Made by a program: the position numbers and the translations under genes
Assembly: GCA_958448395.1 (NCBI GenBank)
Contig: CAUDDP010000007.1
Location: forward strand, 1-51,070
DNA from: an uncultured Oscillospiraceae bacterium
Lineage (GTDB): Bacteria > Bacillota > Clostridia > Oscillospirales > Ruminococcaceae
Direction: 5' to 3'
DNA length: 51,070 nucleotides
The notes under the pieces: generated by a model
What the model saw: only the letters and a program-made list of their open reading frames with translations
What the model was told of the DNA's origin: nothing
Databases searched by the model: none
In this document: positions 24,501 through 33,367 of the stretch, piece by piece
Layout of the letters: each line of letters begins with the position of its first letter
Position numbering within the stretch: the stretch's first letter is position 1

Positions 24501-24866
24501 TCAGTAGTGATAGGTGGGGTGGCTGTCTTCCGTCCATGTTTTCCGGTCGTGGCAGGGCTTACAAAGGGCTTGCCAGTTATTTTCGTCCCAGAAAAGCGTC
24601 TGGTCACCCCGATGAGGGGTGATATGGTCCACAACCGTTGCCGTCCGCAGTCTGCCAGCTGCAAGGCAGCGGACACACAGCGGGTGTGCCTGTAAATACT
24701 GTTTGCTTGCTTTCTGCCAACGCTTTGTATAGCCACGACTGTTTGCAGAAGGACGCTGTTCCGTTGTGGGATGCAGCGGCTTGTGCGTGTCACAGTACGC
24801 CTGTCCGTAGGGGGCCAGTTCAGGGCAGTTGGGGTGTTTGCACGGCTGTCTCGGCTTGTAGGGCAT
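24501..24866 (-). CDS. HNH endonuclease
   Basis: This 121-residue protein has CPELAPYGQAYCDTHKP at the start and the HNH core TATVVDHITPHRGD ... NNWQALCKPCHDRKT, with HPLCVRC as the first CxxC. HNH nucleases beside terminase genes assist packaging in many cos-type phages, so a role with TerL/TerS is likely. It is the first gene of the late operon, 34 nt after the predicted -10 box. GGAGATGAG provides the ribosome site. Confidence 0.93.
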   Translation of the reverse strand: MPYKPRQPCKHPNCPELAPYGQAYCDTHKPLHPTTEQRPSANSRGYTKRWQKASKQYLQAHPLCVRCLAAGRLRTATVVDHITPHRGDQTLFWDENNWQALCKPCHDRKTWTEDSHPTYHY

Positions 24867-24899
24867 TCTGTCTCATCTCCTTTCTTGTCCCGCAATTAT

Positions 24900-24927
24900 A
24901 TTATACCATGCGATGCAAGACGAACAA
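24900..24927 (-). promoter_or_regulatory. predicted late promoter
   Basis: On the minus strand a TTGTTC -35 box (24922-24927), 16-bp spacer and TATAAT -10 box (24900-24905) precede the HNH gene. The -35 box overlaps the first of the phased 10-bp repeats. Confidence 0.65.
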
Positions 24928-24964
24928 TCACGAACAAATACGAAAAAATACGAAAAAACACGAA
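24920..24964 (-). repeat. tandem 10-bp repeats upstream of the late promoter
   Basis: Four and a half units follow each other at one helical turn: ACGAACAATC, ACGAACAAAT, ACGAAAAAAT, ACGAAAAAAC and ACGAAG (plus-strand reading). They start at 24920, 24930, 24940, 24950 and 24960. Phased A-tracts or an activator array just upstream of a promoter are the likely meaning. The neighbouring gene encodes a RinA/ArpU-like activator. Confidence 0.75.
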
Positions 24965-24987
24965 GTGCAATTTTCACAAAGTTTTTT

Positions 24988-25416
24988 CTATTTATTTGTG
25001 CTATTTGTACAATCTAAGTAATTCTGTACAAATAGCAACGCATTGTCATGTAGGATTTGTGCATACCGTTCGCTGACATGCAGTTTCCTTGCAATGGCAG
25101 AAAAGGGGAGGGAACACTGGTACCGATACTCTAACACCATTCGTTGTTTGTAGTCTGGGACAGACTGTATCACGCGGTCAATCTCTTTTCGTTTGGTGAT
25201 AAGCAAATCAATCTCCTCATCCAGCTCTCTTCCAAAGTCTATCAATTTGCAGATGGATTTCTCCAGACTATGTACATCCCGACTGCCACCGCCGCCCGTT
25301 CCACTGGATGCGGTACACTTTTCCACAAGGACACGCATCTGCTCATAGCGGAGCAGCTTTGCCTGAATCTGCTGGTCGAGCCACCGTGCCTGATTTAGAT
25401 ATTCTTTTGCCGTCAT
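24988..25416 (-). CDS. late transcription regulator, DUF1492/RinA-ArpU-like
   Basis: This 142-residue protein begins MTAKEYLNQARWLDQQIQAK with the long N-terminal helix of DUF1492 proteins. It ends in a sigma-70 region-4-like helix-turn-helix (YRYQCSLPFSAIARKLHVSE). Such proteins switch on phage late genes. The gene lies immediately before the predicted late promoter and phased repeats. Its ATG overlaps the stop of the helicase gene (ATGA) with AGGAGGG upstream. Confidence 0.85.
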   Translation of the reverse strand: MTAKEYLNQARWLDQQIQAKLLRYEQMRVLVEKCTASSGTGGGGSRDVHSLEKSICKLIDFGRELDEEIDLLITKRKEIDRVIQSVPDYKQRMVLEYRYQCSLPFSAIARKLHVSERYAQILHDNALLFVQNYLDCTNSTNK

Positions 25417-26789
25417 GGAATCCCTCCTAACTCTGCACGGACAGCCCCCATCAGACTGTTTTGCGTCTGTTCTTTCTGCTGTAGAGCGGTTAAGACACGG
25501 TCATCCATTGTGCCTGCCGTGACAATGTGCTGAATGACGACCGTATCGGCAGTTTGCCCCTGCCGCCACAGTCTGGCGTTGGTCTGCTGATAGAGTTCCA
25601 GTGACCAAGTCAGCCCGAACCAGATGAGGTGAGAACCGCCTGCCTGTAGGTTCAAGCCGTGTCCTGCCCCTGCTGGGTGTAGCAGCCCGACCGGAATGCT
25701 GCCGGCATTCCAGTCTGCAATGCTTTGTGCAGAATCTATGCACCGACACACAACCCCCATTTTCCGCATTCGCTCTGCAATCCGTGTCCGGTCGTGCTGG
25801 AACCAGTAGGCAACCAGAACCGGCTTCCCGTTGGCGGCTTCTACCAAATCCTCTAAGGCATCTAACTTTCGGCTGTGCAGCAGCAGAACCTGTTTGTCCT
25901 CTCCATAGACCGCCCCATTCGCCATCTGCAAAAGCTTGTTGCTCAGGCTGGCAGCGTTGGCAGCATCAATCTCTTCTCCCTGAAGGGAAACCACCATATC
26001 CTTTTTCAGCTTGTCATAGGTTCTTCGTTCGGCAGGGGAGAGGAACACCGGAACCGTTGTCATCAGACATTCCGGCATCTGTAAATGCTCCGCAGACCGC
26101 ATGGAAATGGTAATGTCTGCAATCCGCTGATAGATGGCGTCCTCCGCCCCATACTTCGGCTTGTAGCTGAATATGACCGTGCTGTTCCGCTTGTCCGGCA
26201 GAAAGAAGGTGTTCCGGTATTCGGACAGATACTTGCCGAGCCGTTGTCCCATGTCCAGCAGCTTGAACTCTGCCCATAAATCCATCAGTCCATTGGAGGT
26301 TGGCGTACCCGTCAGCCCGACCATTCGCTGTATCTTCTTCCGGACTTTCATCAACGCCCGAAACCGTTTTGATTGATGGGATTTAAAACTGGATAGCTCG
26401 TCAATGACCACCATGTCAAAATCAAATGGCAGCCTGCTCCCGTTCACCAGCCAATCCACCTGCTCCCGATTGATGACATACACCTCTGCCTGCTCCTGCA
26501 AAGCTGCCCGGCGTTCCGCTTCTGTACCGACCGCAACGGAAAGCCGCAGGGGACGCAGATGCTCCCACTTCCGGCATTCCGCTGCCCATGTGGTACGAGC
26601 GACCCGTAGGGGAGCAATAATCAACACCTTCTGCACCTCGAAGCTGTCAAATATCAGGTCGTGAATGGCAGTCAGAGTAATCACAGTTTTCCCTAACCCC
26701 ATTTCCAGAAATACCGCTGCAACCGAATGGGTTTCTATGAACTCCGTTGCATACGCCTGATAATCATGAGGAATGTAATGCAGTTTCAT
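25413..26789 (-). CDS. SNF2-type DEAD/DEAH helicase
   Basis: The protein has helicase motif I FLEMGLGKTVITLTAI, motif II IDELSSFK, motif III GLTGTPTSN and motif VI QTNARLWRQGQ. It is the short SNF2 form common in Firmicute prophages, usually beside a VRR-NUC gene as here. It probably remodels or unwinds DNA during replication. I chose the ATG at 26789 (MKLHYIPHDYQAYA), which overlaps the end of the VRR-NUC gene; the longer frame adds only a few residues. Confidence 0.93.
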   Translation of the reverse strand: MKLHYIPHDYQAYATEFIETHSVAAVFLEMGLGKTVITLTAIHDLIFDSFEVQKVLIIAPLRVARTTWAAECRKWEHLRPLRLSVAVGTEAERRAALQEQAEVYVINREQVDWLVNGSRLPFDFDMVVIDELSSFKSHQSKRFRALMKVRKKIQRMVGLTGTPTSNGLMDLWAEFKLLDMGQRLGKYLSEYRNTFFLPDKRNSTVIFSYKPKYGAEDAIYQRIADITISMRSAEHLQMPECLMTTVPVFLSPAERRTYDKLKKDMVVSLQGEEIDAANAASLSNKLLQMANGAVYGEDKQVLLLHSRKLDALEDLVEAANGKPVLVAYWFQHDRTRIAERMRKMGVVCRCIDSAQSIADWNAGSIPVGLLHPAGAGHGLNLQAGGSHLIWFGLTWSLELYQQTNARLWRQGQTADTVVIQHIVTAGTMDDRVLTALQQKEQTQNSLMGAVRAELGGIP

Positions 26790-27069
26790 CACCCGCTTTC
26801 CAGCCATCACAAAACACATCTACCTGCTCAGCGGAATCCAGACAATAGACCGAAAATCCGAGTTTCTCTAACTGCTGTTTTCGCAGAATCTGGAGCGGGC
26901 GAAGATGCTTGCCGGGGGCTTTCAATTCCACAAAAATCACCTGACCTTCTGGGAGCAGGCAAATCCGATCCGGCACGCCATCTGTACCGGGAGAGACCCA
27001 TTTCCAGCAGCGACCGCCCATTGCCTTGATTCGCTGCACCAACCGATTTTCAATTTCTCTTTCTTGCAT
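26764..27069 (-). CDS. VRR-NUC domain nuclease
   Basis: This 101-residue protein shows the PD-(D/E)XK-like VRR-NUC core: GTDGVPDRICLLPEGQVIFV followed by ELKAPGKHLRPLQ. The N terminus MQEREIENRLVQRIKAMGGR is standard. Stand-alone VRR-NUC proteins next to SNF2 helicases may process branched DNA. The ATG at 27069 has AAAGGAGATTAC upstream. Confidence 0.93.
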   Translation of the reverse strand: MQEREIENRLVQRIKAMGGRCWKWVSPGTDGVPDRICLLPEGQVIFVELKAPGKHLRPLQILRKQQLEKLGFSVYCLDSAEQVDVFCDGWKAGDETALHSS

Positions 27070-27083
27070 CGTAATCTCCTTTG

Positions 27084-27343
27084 GTGACAACCTTGATGAC
27101 AACCTCCGAAATTTCCTATACGCGCGCGTATGCGTGTGTACAAGCTCTCTATACCTCTTTTTATATCAAATAAAATCCTTAGGAAAATTCTTGTCACACT
27201 CGTCACATAATACCGTTTTTTCTTGAAATCTCGTTGCTTTTTATCTTGACAAACTCCGTGACAGATTCTGTGACATCTTTCGCTTGTCACCGCTCTCCTG
27301 CTGTGACAACTTTTCACTATATTCTTGTCCCACTGATTGTCAC
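27084..27343. repeat. gene-free region with seven GTGACA/TGTCAC motifs
   Basis: Exact copies of GTGACA or its complement TGTCAC lie at 27084, 27192, 27258, 27270, 27285, 27303 and 27338, with further one-mismatch copies. The region (27,070-27,344) is otherwise AT-rich, contains an alternating CGCGCGCG run near 27121 and encodes nothing I can support. It lies between the replicative helicase-primase and nuclease genes, so iterons of a replication origin or regulator sites are possible. Confidence 0.6.
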
Positions 27344-27344
27344 A

Positions 27345-29708
27345 CTACTTTTTTCTCGATTTTTTGATTTTTCTGTATACTCTCTGCTGTCCGTACAATG
27401 CCATACGGATACGCTTGTCATCTTTTTCCCAACCTCCAATTTTACTGATTAAAGCCGCTATCACATAGGAATCCGCTGCCTTCATAGAAGCCATATCCCG
27501 TTCAAAGCACTCGCACCAGATTTCCATATTGCAGACGGTTTCTCTTTGCTTGACCCCCGCTGCCTTTCCGTCAAACTCGCCGCTGTTTAAGTAATTCCGC
27601 CGTTCATAGAGGGAGAGTTCCTCCCAGTTCTCCGGCAGCGGCGTTTCCAGATACGCCCGTACCAGTCCTTCTCGTTCATCCGTTTCCAGTGCATTTGCCT
27701 GCTCCAGAGCAGCCGCTTTCGCTTCGCCACCCTCCAGATACAGCTTTTCTCCGGTGCGGTAATACACCAGCGTTTCTGCCCAAATCTGCTGCACGTCCTC
27801 CGTGGTCATCTGCCACGCCTTTTTTACGGAATTGCCCGTCATCCGCACCGGCCAGAACCGCCGGTTTCCGGTAATATCTCTTAAAAATCCGTTCTCGGCA
27901 TTGGTCGAGCCGACAATGACACACTGCCTTGGATGGCTCTCTACGGACACCCCATAGCTGGCACGATACTTGTCATCCACACGAGAGAGGAAGGACTTTA
28001 CAATTTCCACATCCGTCTTCCGCATGCCTGCCAGTTCGCCCAGCTCTAAAATCCAGTAGCCCTGCAATTTCTCCGGTCCGGACTTGTCCTTCATATCGGT
28101 AATGGACAGGCTGTCCGAGAACCAGTCTCCGGCAAGCTTGTAAAAGAAGGTGGATTTCCCAATGCCCTGCGGACCGTTCAGAATCAACACACTGTCAAAC
28201 TTCGTCCCCGGACGATAGATGCGAGCCACAGCGGCGATTAGCGTTTTCCGCATGACGGCTCTGGTATAGGGGCTGTCCTCTGCTCCAAAGTAGTCGATGA
28301 GCAGGGTATCCACTCTGGCGACACCGTCCCAGTCCGGCAGGTGCTCCAGATATTCCTGAATGGGATGATAGGCACGTTCTGCGGCAACCGCTGTGACAGC
28401 GTCCTTTGTTTTGGTCGGCGTATAAATCCCATACCGTTTGTTCAGGTACACCTTGAGCGAGGCATAGTCCGTATCATTCCAGCCGGTTTTCATCTGTGTC
28501 CAAGGCAGCCTGCCCCGTGCGTCTATGCCGTCCCGATGCTTGTTAAAGGCGATGCTTTGCAGCAGGGGGTCGTTTCGCACAATCCGCACCAGATTGTCCA
28601 GCGAGGGCTTGAGATTGCCTGTGCGGTCGTATTCCAGTTCATTCTCCCAGTCACGTGCCGGAGCAGGGGACAGGTCGTCCGGTTCGAGAATCTCTGTAAA
28701 TTCTGCGGCAGCTTGTTTGCGGCGTTCCTCTGCGAGTACCGCTTTGACTTTGGCATCCTGTCGGGCAAAGTCCGTCATTTTCTGATAGGATTTCTTTTCG
28801 TCCTCCGCCCCGAACTTGTGCAGCCGCACCACGTCAAAGGCGTTCATCAGCCTGCCGGAAGCCGGGTCGGTGGCGTGGTGACTGTAGGCAAAGGTGTCGT
28901 CATAAATCACCACACCGGCAGAGGAATCCGCTGGTATGTAGTCATAGCGTCCGGATACGGCGGACGGGGCATAGACGTCTGACAGAAACGTATCAATGGC
29001 ATCTGTGATGGCGTACGCCTTGCAGAATGCCCCGACAACGCCTTCCTTGGTCAGGGGGTCTTGCTGTTCCTTGGCAGCCCTCTGTATGGCTTCTGCCTGC
29101 CGAGAGGAGACCGGATAGGACGAAACATCGTGCCAGTCTGCATATTTGGCAAGGTATTCGTCCGGATTCAGCAGCGTGCCTTCGATATTGGCAAAGACAA
29201 ACTCCGCCCCTCTGGACGTAGACGGCCAGTACATGAGCCGATGCGGTTCATAGGTGGTATCGTCAAAGAGATCCATGCCGATTTCGCTTGCCAGCATGCG
29301 GGCAACGGCAGGGTATTCCTCTTCGGTGACCTCTCTGCTCAGCGGCACACAGAGCCGCAGGCGAGGGAACTGCGGCGTGTGTTTGTGGGTGGAGTAGAGG
29401 CAGCACTGGAAGTCGTAGAGGGTCTGTATGGTTTCGACCGTTTCGGGCGTAGCATCGTCCATATCCAGTGTGAGCATACTCCGGCAGAGGACGTGGTTCT
29501 TTTTGCGTCTGCCGTCTTTCAGATGACCGCCCACAAAACCGCCGATGTCCTTGATGGCGTCCTGCTGGGCTTTGGGAAGGCTGCGGAATTCGGCAGCGGT
29601 TTCGGCAGTGTAGAGGGTCTGGCTGACCCGTTTGCAGAAGTCTTCCCATGTGATTTCGCTGTTTTTCCATTTGGCTGCGGTACGGGAGGTGCCGTATGCG
29701 ATTTTCAA
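27345..29708 (-). CDS. VirE/D5-like primase-helicase
   Basis: This protein of about 787 residues has an N-terminal primase-like region (SMLTLDMDDATPETVETIQT). A helicase part follows with Walker A LNGPQGIGKSTFFYKLAGDW, the VirE-type ELGELAGMRKTDVEIVKSFL and IVGSTNAENGFLRDITGNRR. It should prime and unwind phage DNA. I chose a TTG at 29708 (LKIAYGTSRTAAKW), with GGGGGG upstream and 15 nt after the polymerase stop; no ATG fits better. Confidence 0.9.
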   Translation of the reverse strand: MKIAYGTSRTAAKWKNSEITWEDFCKRVSQTLYTAETAAEFRSLPKAQQDAIKDIGGFVGGHLKDGRRKKNHVLCRSMLTLDMDDATPETVETIQTLYDFQCCLYSTHKHTPQFPRLRLCVPLSREVTEEEYPAVARMLASEIGMDLFDDTTYEPHRLMYWPSTSRGAEFVFANIEGTLLNPDEYLAKYADWHDVSSYPVSSRQAEAIQRAAKEQQDPLTKEGVVGAFCKAYAITDAIDTFLSDVYAPSAVSGRYDYIPADSSAGVVIYDDTFAYSHHATDPASGRLMNAFDVVRLHKFGAEDEKKSYQKMTDFARQDAKVKAVLAEERRKQAAAEFTEILEPDDLSPAPARDWENELEYDRTGNLKPSLDNLVRIVRNDPLLQSIAFNKHRDGIDARGRLPWTQMKTGWNDTDYASLKVYLNKRYGIYTPTKTKDAVTAVAAERAYHPIQEYLEHLPDWDGVARVDTLLIDYFGAEDSPYTRAVMRKTLIAAVARIYRPGTKFDSVLILNGPQGIGKSTFFYKLAGDWFSDSLSITDMKDKSGPEKLQGYWILELGELAGMRKTDVEIVKSFLSRVDDKYRASYGVSVESHPRQCVIVGSTNAENGFLRDITGNRRFWPVRMTGNSVKKAWQMTTEDVQQIWAETLVYYRTGEKLYLEGGEAKAAALEQANALETDEREGLVRAYLETPLPENWEELSLYERRNYLNSGEFDGKAAGVKQRETVCNMEIWCECFERDMASMKAADSYVIAALISKIGGWEKDDKRIRMALYGQQRVYRKIKKSRKK

Positions 29709-29722
29709 ATTGATTCCCCCCT

Positions 29723-31645
29723 TTAGTCCTTTTGATACATCCTGCAAGCGTAGCCATCTGCCCGCAGCTGCAACCCTGCCGCCCATTCCGGCACGGTTGC
29801 CATCCGCCTGCAAACGTCTTCCACCTGCATGGTTTTTTCTGCTTCGATAATCAATTCATCGTGTACGTGTGCCACAATTCGAGTATCCTGCAACTGTCGC
29901 ATGGCATGACACAGAATGTCCCTTGCCATGCCCTGTATGATGTTCTCCACCAGTGTCGGGCCATACGTCTCTTTCCAGACCCATTTTCCGTCCCCCTTGG
30001 CACTCTGATAGGCAATCTGTTCTCCCCCGAAACGGTTCTGTACCAGTTTCGGATGCACATAGGACAGCCGCCGACCGGACAGCAGCCGAATCATCAGAAA
30101 CCCATTCTGGCACGCAAACTGGATGCCATGTGTTTCCGTCCGGCTGCCGCTGCGGACTGCGGTCAGGGAAGCGTCTCCGATGTCTTTCCAAAGGGCTGTG
30201 ATATGTGGATTGGCGGTTCTCCATGCCGAAACAAGCGGCTTCAGTTCCGATTCCTGCAAGCCCATTTCTAACGCCCCCATACTCTTCAAAGCCCCTGCTC
30301 CGCCGCCGTAGCCGAGTGCCAGCTCTGCAATTTTTCCCTTCTGCCGCAGATGGCCGTTGATGCCGTGCTTGACCACCGGCACACCAAACATCTGCGATGC
30401 CGAGGCACAGTAGATGTCCCCGCCCTGCTGAAACACGTCCAGCCGCCACTGTTCTCCAGCCAGCCATGCAATGATTCTGGCTTCAATGGCGGAGAAGTCT
30501 GCCACGAGGAATTGATACCCCTCTTTCGGGACAAAGGACGTACGGAGCAACTGTGAGAGCGTGTCCGGAATGTCGTCATAGAGCATCTCCATGGCTTCAT
30601 AATCGCCCTGCTTCACGAGTTCGTGTGCCTGCTCCAAATCCGGCATATGATTCTGCGGCAGGTTTTGCAGCTGAATCAGCCGACCGGTAAAGCGTCCGGT
30701 TCTGCCTGCTCCGTAGAACTGGAACATCCCTCTTGCCCTGCCGTCCCGACAGGCAACCCGCTGCATCACGTCATATTTTTTCAGGGAAGATTTCGACAGC
30801 TGCTGTTTCAGGTCTAAGACGGTTCGCATCGGCTCGGGTGCGGTTTGCAGAAGGGCGTTCCGATGCTGTTTGTCCAGCGAATCCACTTCCAATCCGTTTG
30901 CGGTCAGCCACTGTTTCATCTGTGCCACGGAGTTCGGATTTTCCATCCCTGTTATTTCCTGTATCGCCTGTTTCAGCTGCTGTTGGGCTTGCTTGACCAT
31001 CTTCCGTGCCTGCTGGACAAATTTCATGTCCATCTGAATGCCACGGTCGTTGATTTGCTGGTCTAAGTGATATTCTTCCCAGACAAACTCCGGCACAGGG
31101 GCATGGGCAAGCCGCTTCTGAATTTGCAGCTCCACTTCCACATCTCGTTGGTTGTACTGCCGGAAGACTGCCCATTCCGCCGGATGGTCTTGCGGCAGCT
31201 GCCGTTTGCCGTTTTTGTCCGGAATGCAAAACAGCTTGATACCGTCTTTTCCCTCCTGCATCTTCTGGTGTTCGAGTTGCAATGCCTGTCCCACACCCTT
31301 CAGAGACATCGGCAGCCCCAGTGTTGCCGCCCAGACCATGGTACACCGCCATTGGGACGGGTCTAAGAACGTACCGGACGGCAGTCCCAGATAACGGGAT
31401 AAGCACACTCGCTCAAACATGGCGTGAAATGCCGTTTTGAGAACGGTTTCATCCGTCAGGGCAGAGAGAATCTCCGGCGGAATGGATTCCCCGCCAGAAA
31501 GATCCACGACCTGTACCGCTCCGAAGTCCACGCTGTAGCCGAACAGCAGCAGAGAAAACGCTGCACTCTCTGCATATTTGTATACACCTTCCTGCTCCAG
31601 ATTCCGGTCAGAGTAGGTTTCGATGTCAATCGAAAGTACCTGCAT
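29723..31645 (-). CDS. family A DNA polymerase with 3'-5' exonuclease domain
   Basis: Residues 1-170 form the exonuclease domain: LSIDIETYSD (ExoI), AFHAMFERVCLSRYLG (ExoII) and YNQRDVEVE (ExoIII). The polymerase domain shows YGAGRTGRFTGRLIQLQNLP, motif A VADFSAIEARIIAWLAGE and motif C VAHVHDELIIEAE. It lacks a 5' nuclease domain, as in phage polymerases. It should be the replicative enzyme, together with the primase-helicase just downstream. Confidence 0.96.
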   Translation of the reverse strand: MQVLSIDIETYSDRNLEQEGVYKYAESAAFSLLLFGYSVDFGAVQVVDLSGGESIPPEILSALTDETVLKTAFHAMFERVCLSRYLGLPSGTFLDPSQWRCTMVWAATLGLPMSLKGVGQALQLEHQKMQEGKDGIKLFCIPDKNGKRQLPQDHPAEWAVFRQYNQRDVEVELQIQKRLAHAPVPEFVWEEYHLDQQINDRGIQMDMKFVQQARKMVKQAQQQLKQAIQEITGMENPNSVAQMKQWLTANGLEVDSLDKQHRNALLQTAPEPMRTVLDLKQQLSKSSLKKYDVMQRVACRDGRARGMFQFYGAGRTGRFTGRLIQLQNLPQNHMPDLEQAHELVKQGDYEAMEMLYDDIPDTLSQLLRTSFVPKEGYQFLVADFSAIEARIIAWLAGEQWRLDVFQQGGDIYCASASQMFGVPVVKHGINGHLRQKGKIAELALGYGGGAGALKSMGALEMGLQESELKPLVSAWRTANPHITALWKDIGDASLTAVRSGSRTETHGIQFACQNGFLMIRLLSGRRLSYVHPKLVQNRFGGEQIAYQSAKGDGKWVWKETYGPTLVENIIQGMARDILCHAMRQLQDTRIVAHVHDELIIEAEKTMQVEDVCRRMATVPEWAAGLQLRADGYACRMYQKD

Positions 31646-31651
31646 CCGGCA

Positions 31652-32212
31652 TCACCCTAACAGGTCGTCGTCTTCCTCCGGAAGACAGTCAAACTCGTCC
31701 TCTGCATTCATTCTGCCGTCCAGCCGTTCGCCGTCTCTGACCTTTTGAATGTTGCCCAGTCCGGCAGCAATGCCCTTGTTTCCCTTGGTGTTATAGGCGT
31801 AGAAGTTCAGGGAGACTCTGGCATAGCATCCGGAGTAGACTTCTTCCTGCCGGAGAATCCGCTGTACCCGCTGATCCACAATCTGTGGTGCGGTGTCGCT
31901 GGAGGCATTCAGGAAGACACAGCCCCGATAAGCAGCATCCTCCGGTCGTTCAGCATCGCCGTCACGAAGTGGCAGCTTCAGCAGGGAAGGGGCAGGGGTT
32001 CGCCCGCCGAAGACTGCCGTGCCTCGTTCGATGGCAGCCTGTACGGCTCTCTGAATGCGGTCAATGGTTTCCGTGTCTGTCTTGGGAATCAGCAGGCAAA
32101 CGCTGTATTTTTCCTTTCCCTCGTCCGTTGTCTGTGGTGTCCAGATGTGGGCGTAGCTCAGGCGTACCATACCGGTTACCACTTTTGTCTTGCTTTTTTC
32201 TTTTTCTGCCAT
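31652..32212 (-). CDS. DUF2815 single-stranded-DNA-binding-like protein
   Basis: The protein has the DUF2815 pattern: VVTGMVRLSYAHIWTPQ, YSVCLLIPKTDTETIDRIQR, FLNASSDTAPQIVDQRVQRI and VYSGCYARVSLNFYAYNTKG. Related phage proteins bind single-stranded DNA. It precedes the polymerase gene. The ATG at 32212 has ACGGAGG upstream; the frame continues further only through the leader and a palindrome copy. Confidence 0.9.
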   Translation of the reverse strand: MAEKEKSKTKVVTGMVRLSYAHIWTPQTTDEGKEKYSVCLLIPKTDTETIDRIQRAVQAAIERGTAVFGGRTPAPSLLKLPLRDGDAERPEDAAYRGCVFLNASSDTAPQIVDQRVQRILRQEEVYSGCYARVSLNFYAYNTKGNKGIAAGLGNIQKVRDGERLDGRMNAEDEFDCLPEEDDDLLG

Positions 32213-32254
32213 GATAAAAACCTCCGTTTTGTTTGTTTTAAAATGCCCTGTTTC

Positions 32255-32281
32255 AACTTCTACCCCAGTGGGGTAGAAGTG
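32255..32281. repeat. 27-nt palindrome, copy 2
   Basis: The arms are as in the consensus except that the last base is G, leaving an 11-bp stem. It overlaps the last codons and the stop (TAG) of the DUF2800 gene, so the protein ends in the repeat-encoded residues TSTPLG. Confidence 0.9.
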
Positions 32282-33000
32282 ATGGGCTGAAATTCGTCTT
32301 CCGGTGCGCTTCTTTTTAGGGGGCAGACCGGCTTTGCCCGACAGAACCGACACCAGTCTCCGCTGCAAAATACGCCTTTTCCGGCGGCTGCCAGCTCTGC
32401 CTTTGGCTTCAGCTCTGTTTCTGCCCATGTGAGCAGTTCTCTTTTCGGAATCGTCCAAGTGCAGATGTTATCTCTTCGTGGCTGATAGATGGTCATGCTG
32501 ACGTTTTTTACATCACACAGACAATCATACAGCTCCAAAGCCCCCAGTGCATACAGCATCATTTGTGTATTGTGTTCCGCTTCGACCAGCACGCCTATGC
32601 CGTATTTGAAATCAATGATATGTAGTTGCTCTTCAGTGAGAATCAGGCAGTCGCCTGTTCCGAACCCTTCCGGCACCCATCTGGAGAAGTCCAGACGCTG
32701 CTCCATTTGCAGCAGGGGAGCGGCGTGTTTCTCTGCCTGCAATGTACGCAGTACCCATTCTGCATAAGCCGTTGTGTGCTGTTCCATTTCCGGGCAATCA
32801 TAGACGGATTGCGGTCTGCTGCATGGCTGCTTCAGGGCTTTCTGTAGCTTGTACTCGCAGAGAGCGTGAGCAGCAGTGCCCTCTTCCGCTGCTGTTGAGC
32901 TGCGGTTCGGGAATCGCTTTTCCAGCTGTGCAGATGGGGGACAGTGCAGCCAACGGTGGCTGCTCGAAGCAGATAGTACAGCATGGTTAAGTGGCGGCAT
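32260..33000 (-). CDS. DUF2800 RecB/Cas4-like nuclease, C-terminally truncated
   Basis: The protein contains the PD-(D/E)XK nuclease elements GTAAHALCEYKL, GTGDCLIL and HIIDFKYGIGV, and the Cys cluster DWCRFCRAKPVC expected for DUF2800. Full-length family members continue well past the Cys cluster. This one stops about 20 residues later, inside a copy of the 27-nt palindrome. The nuclease core is complete, but the C-terminal region is missing. It may process DNA ends with the DUF2815 and polymerase proteins. Start at 33000 overlaps the upstream gene by 14 nt. Confidence 0.85.
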   Translation of the reverse strand: MPPLNHAVLSASSSHRWLHCPPSAQLEKRFPNRSSTAAEEGTAAHALCEYKLQKALKQPCSRPQSVYDCPEMEQHTTAYAEWVLRTLQAEKHAAPLLQMEQRLDFSRWVPEGFGTGDCLILTEEQLHIIDFKYGIGVLVEAEHNTQMMLYALGALELYDCLCDVKNVSMTIYQPRRDNICTWTIPKRELLTWAETELKPKAELAAAGKGVFCSGDWCRFCRAKPVCPLKRSAPEDEFQPITSTPLG

Positions 33001-33367
33001 GCAGTGCTTTCACATCCTTGTACAGGGCAGCATAGTGTGCTTCCGGAATCTTGCTCAGTTTTGGGCTGCCGTACTGCATCAGCAATGCCCGCAGCTCGTC
33101 CTTTTTTCCGCTTCGCAGCACCTCTGCACAGAGCGTCCGCAGCGTTGCATACTCCACCGTATCTGTGTCTTGCTGCTTTTCAGCAGGGGGTTGTGGTGTT
33201 TCCGCTGCTGGAAGGTCATATACGGTTTCAAAGTTACCCTGTTTGAGGTCGTCACAGACATTGATAATTTTTGCAAGCTCGTCCAGCTTTCCCACCAGTG
33301 TGTTCATGGCTCTGGCAGCGTCCTTTGCAGCGGAAGCCGCTTGCAGGATACATTCTTGTTTGGTCAT
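32987..33367 (-). CDS. conserved phage protein paired with DUF2800
   Basis: This 126-residue protein has a helical N terminus (AASAAKDAARAMNTLVGKLD), a Pro/Gln-rich linker and a C-terminal unit LRTLCAEVLRSGKKDELRAL, then QYGSPKLSKIPEAHYAALYK. The unit recurs beside DUF2800 genes in Firmicute phages, where it is sometimes misnamed after rRNA biogenesis factors. It resembles a small DNA-binding or adaptor domain. The function is unknown. Confidence 0.7.
   Translation of the reverse strand: MTKQECILQAASAAKDAARAMNTLVGKLDELAKIINVCDDLKQGNFETVYDLPAAETPQPPAEKQQDTDTVEYATLRTLCAEVLRSGKKDELRALLMQYGSPKLSKIPEAHYAALYKDVKALHAAT

Noticed and set aside
24920..24964. A CRISPR-like array from the tandem repeats
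   Set aside because: Units are 10 bp with no spacers; phased promoter-proximal repeats fit better.
29061..29726. 221-codon plus-strand frame
   Set aside because: It is antisense to the primase-helicase gene and shows no recognisable domain.
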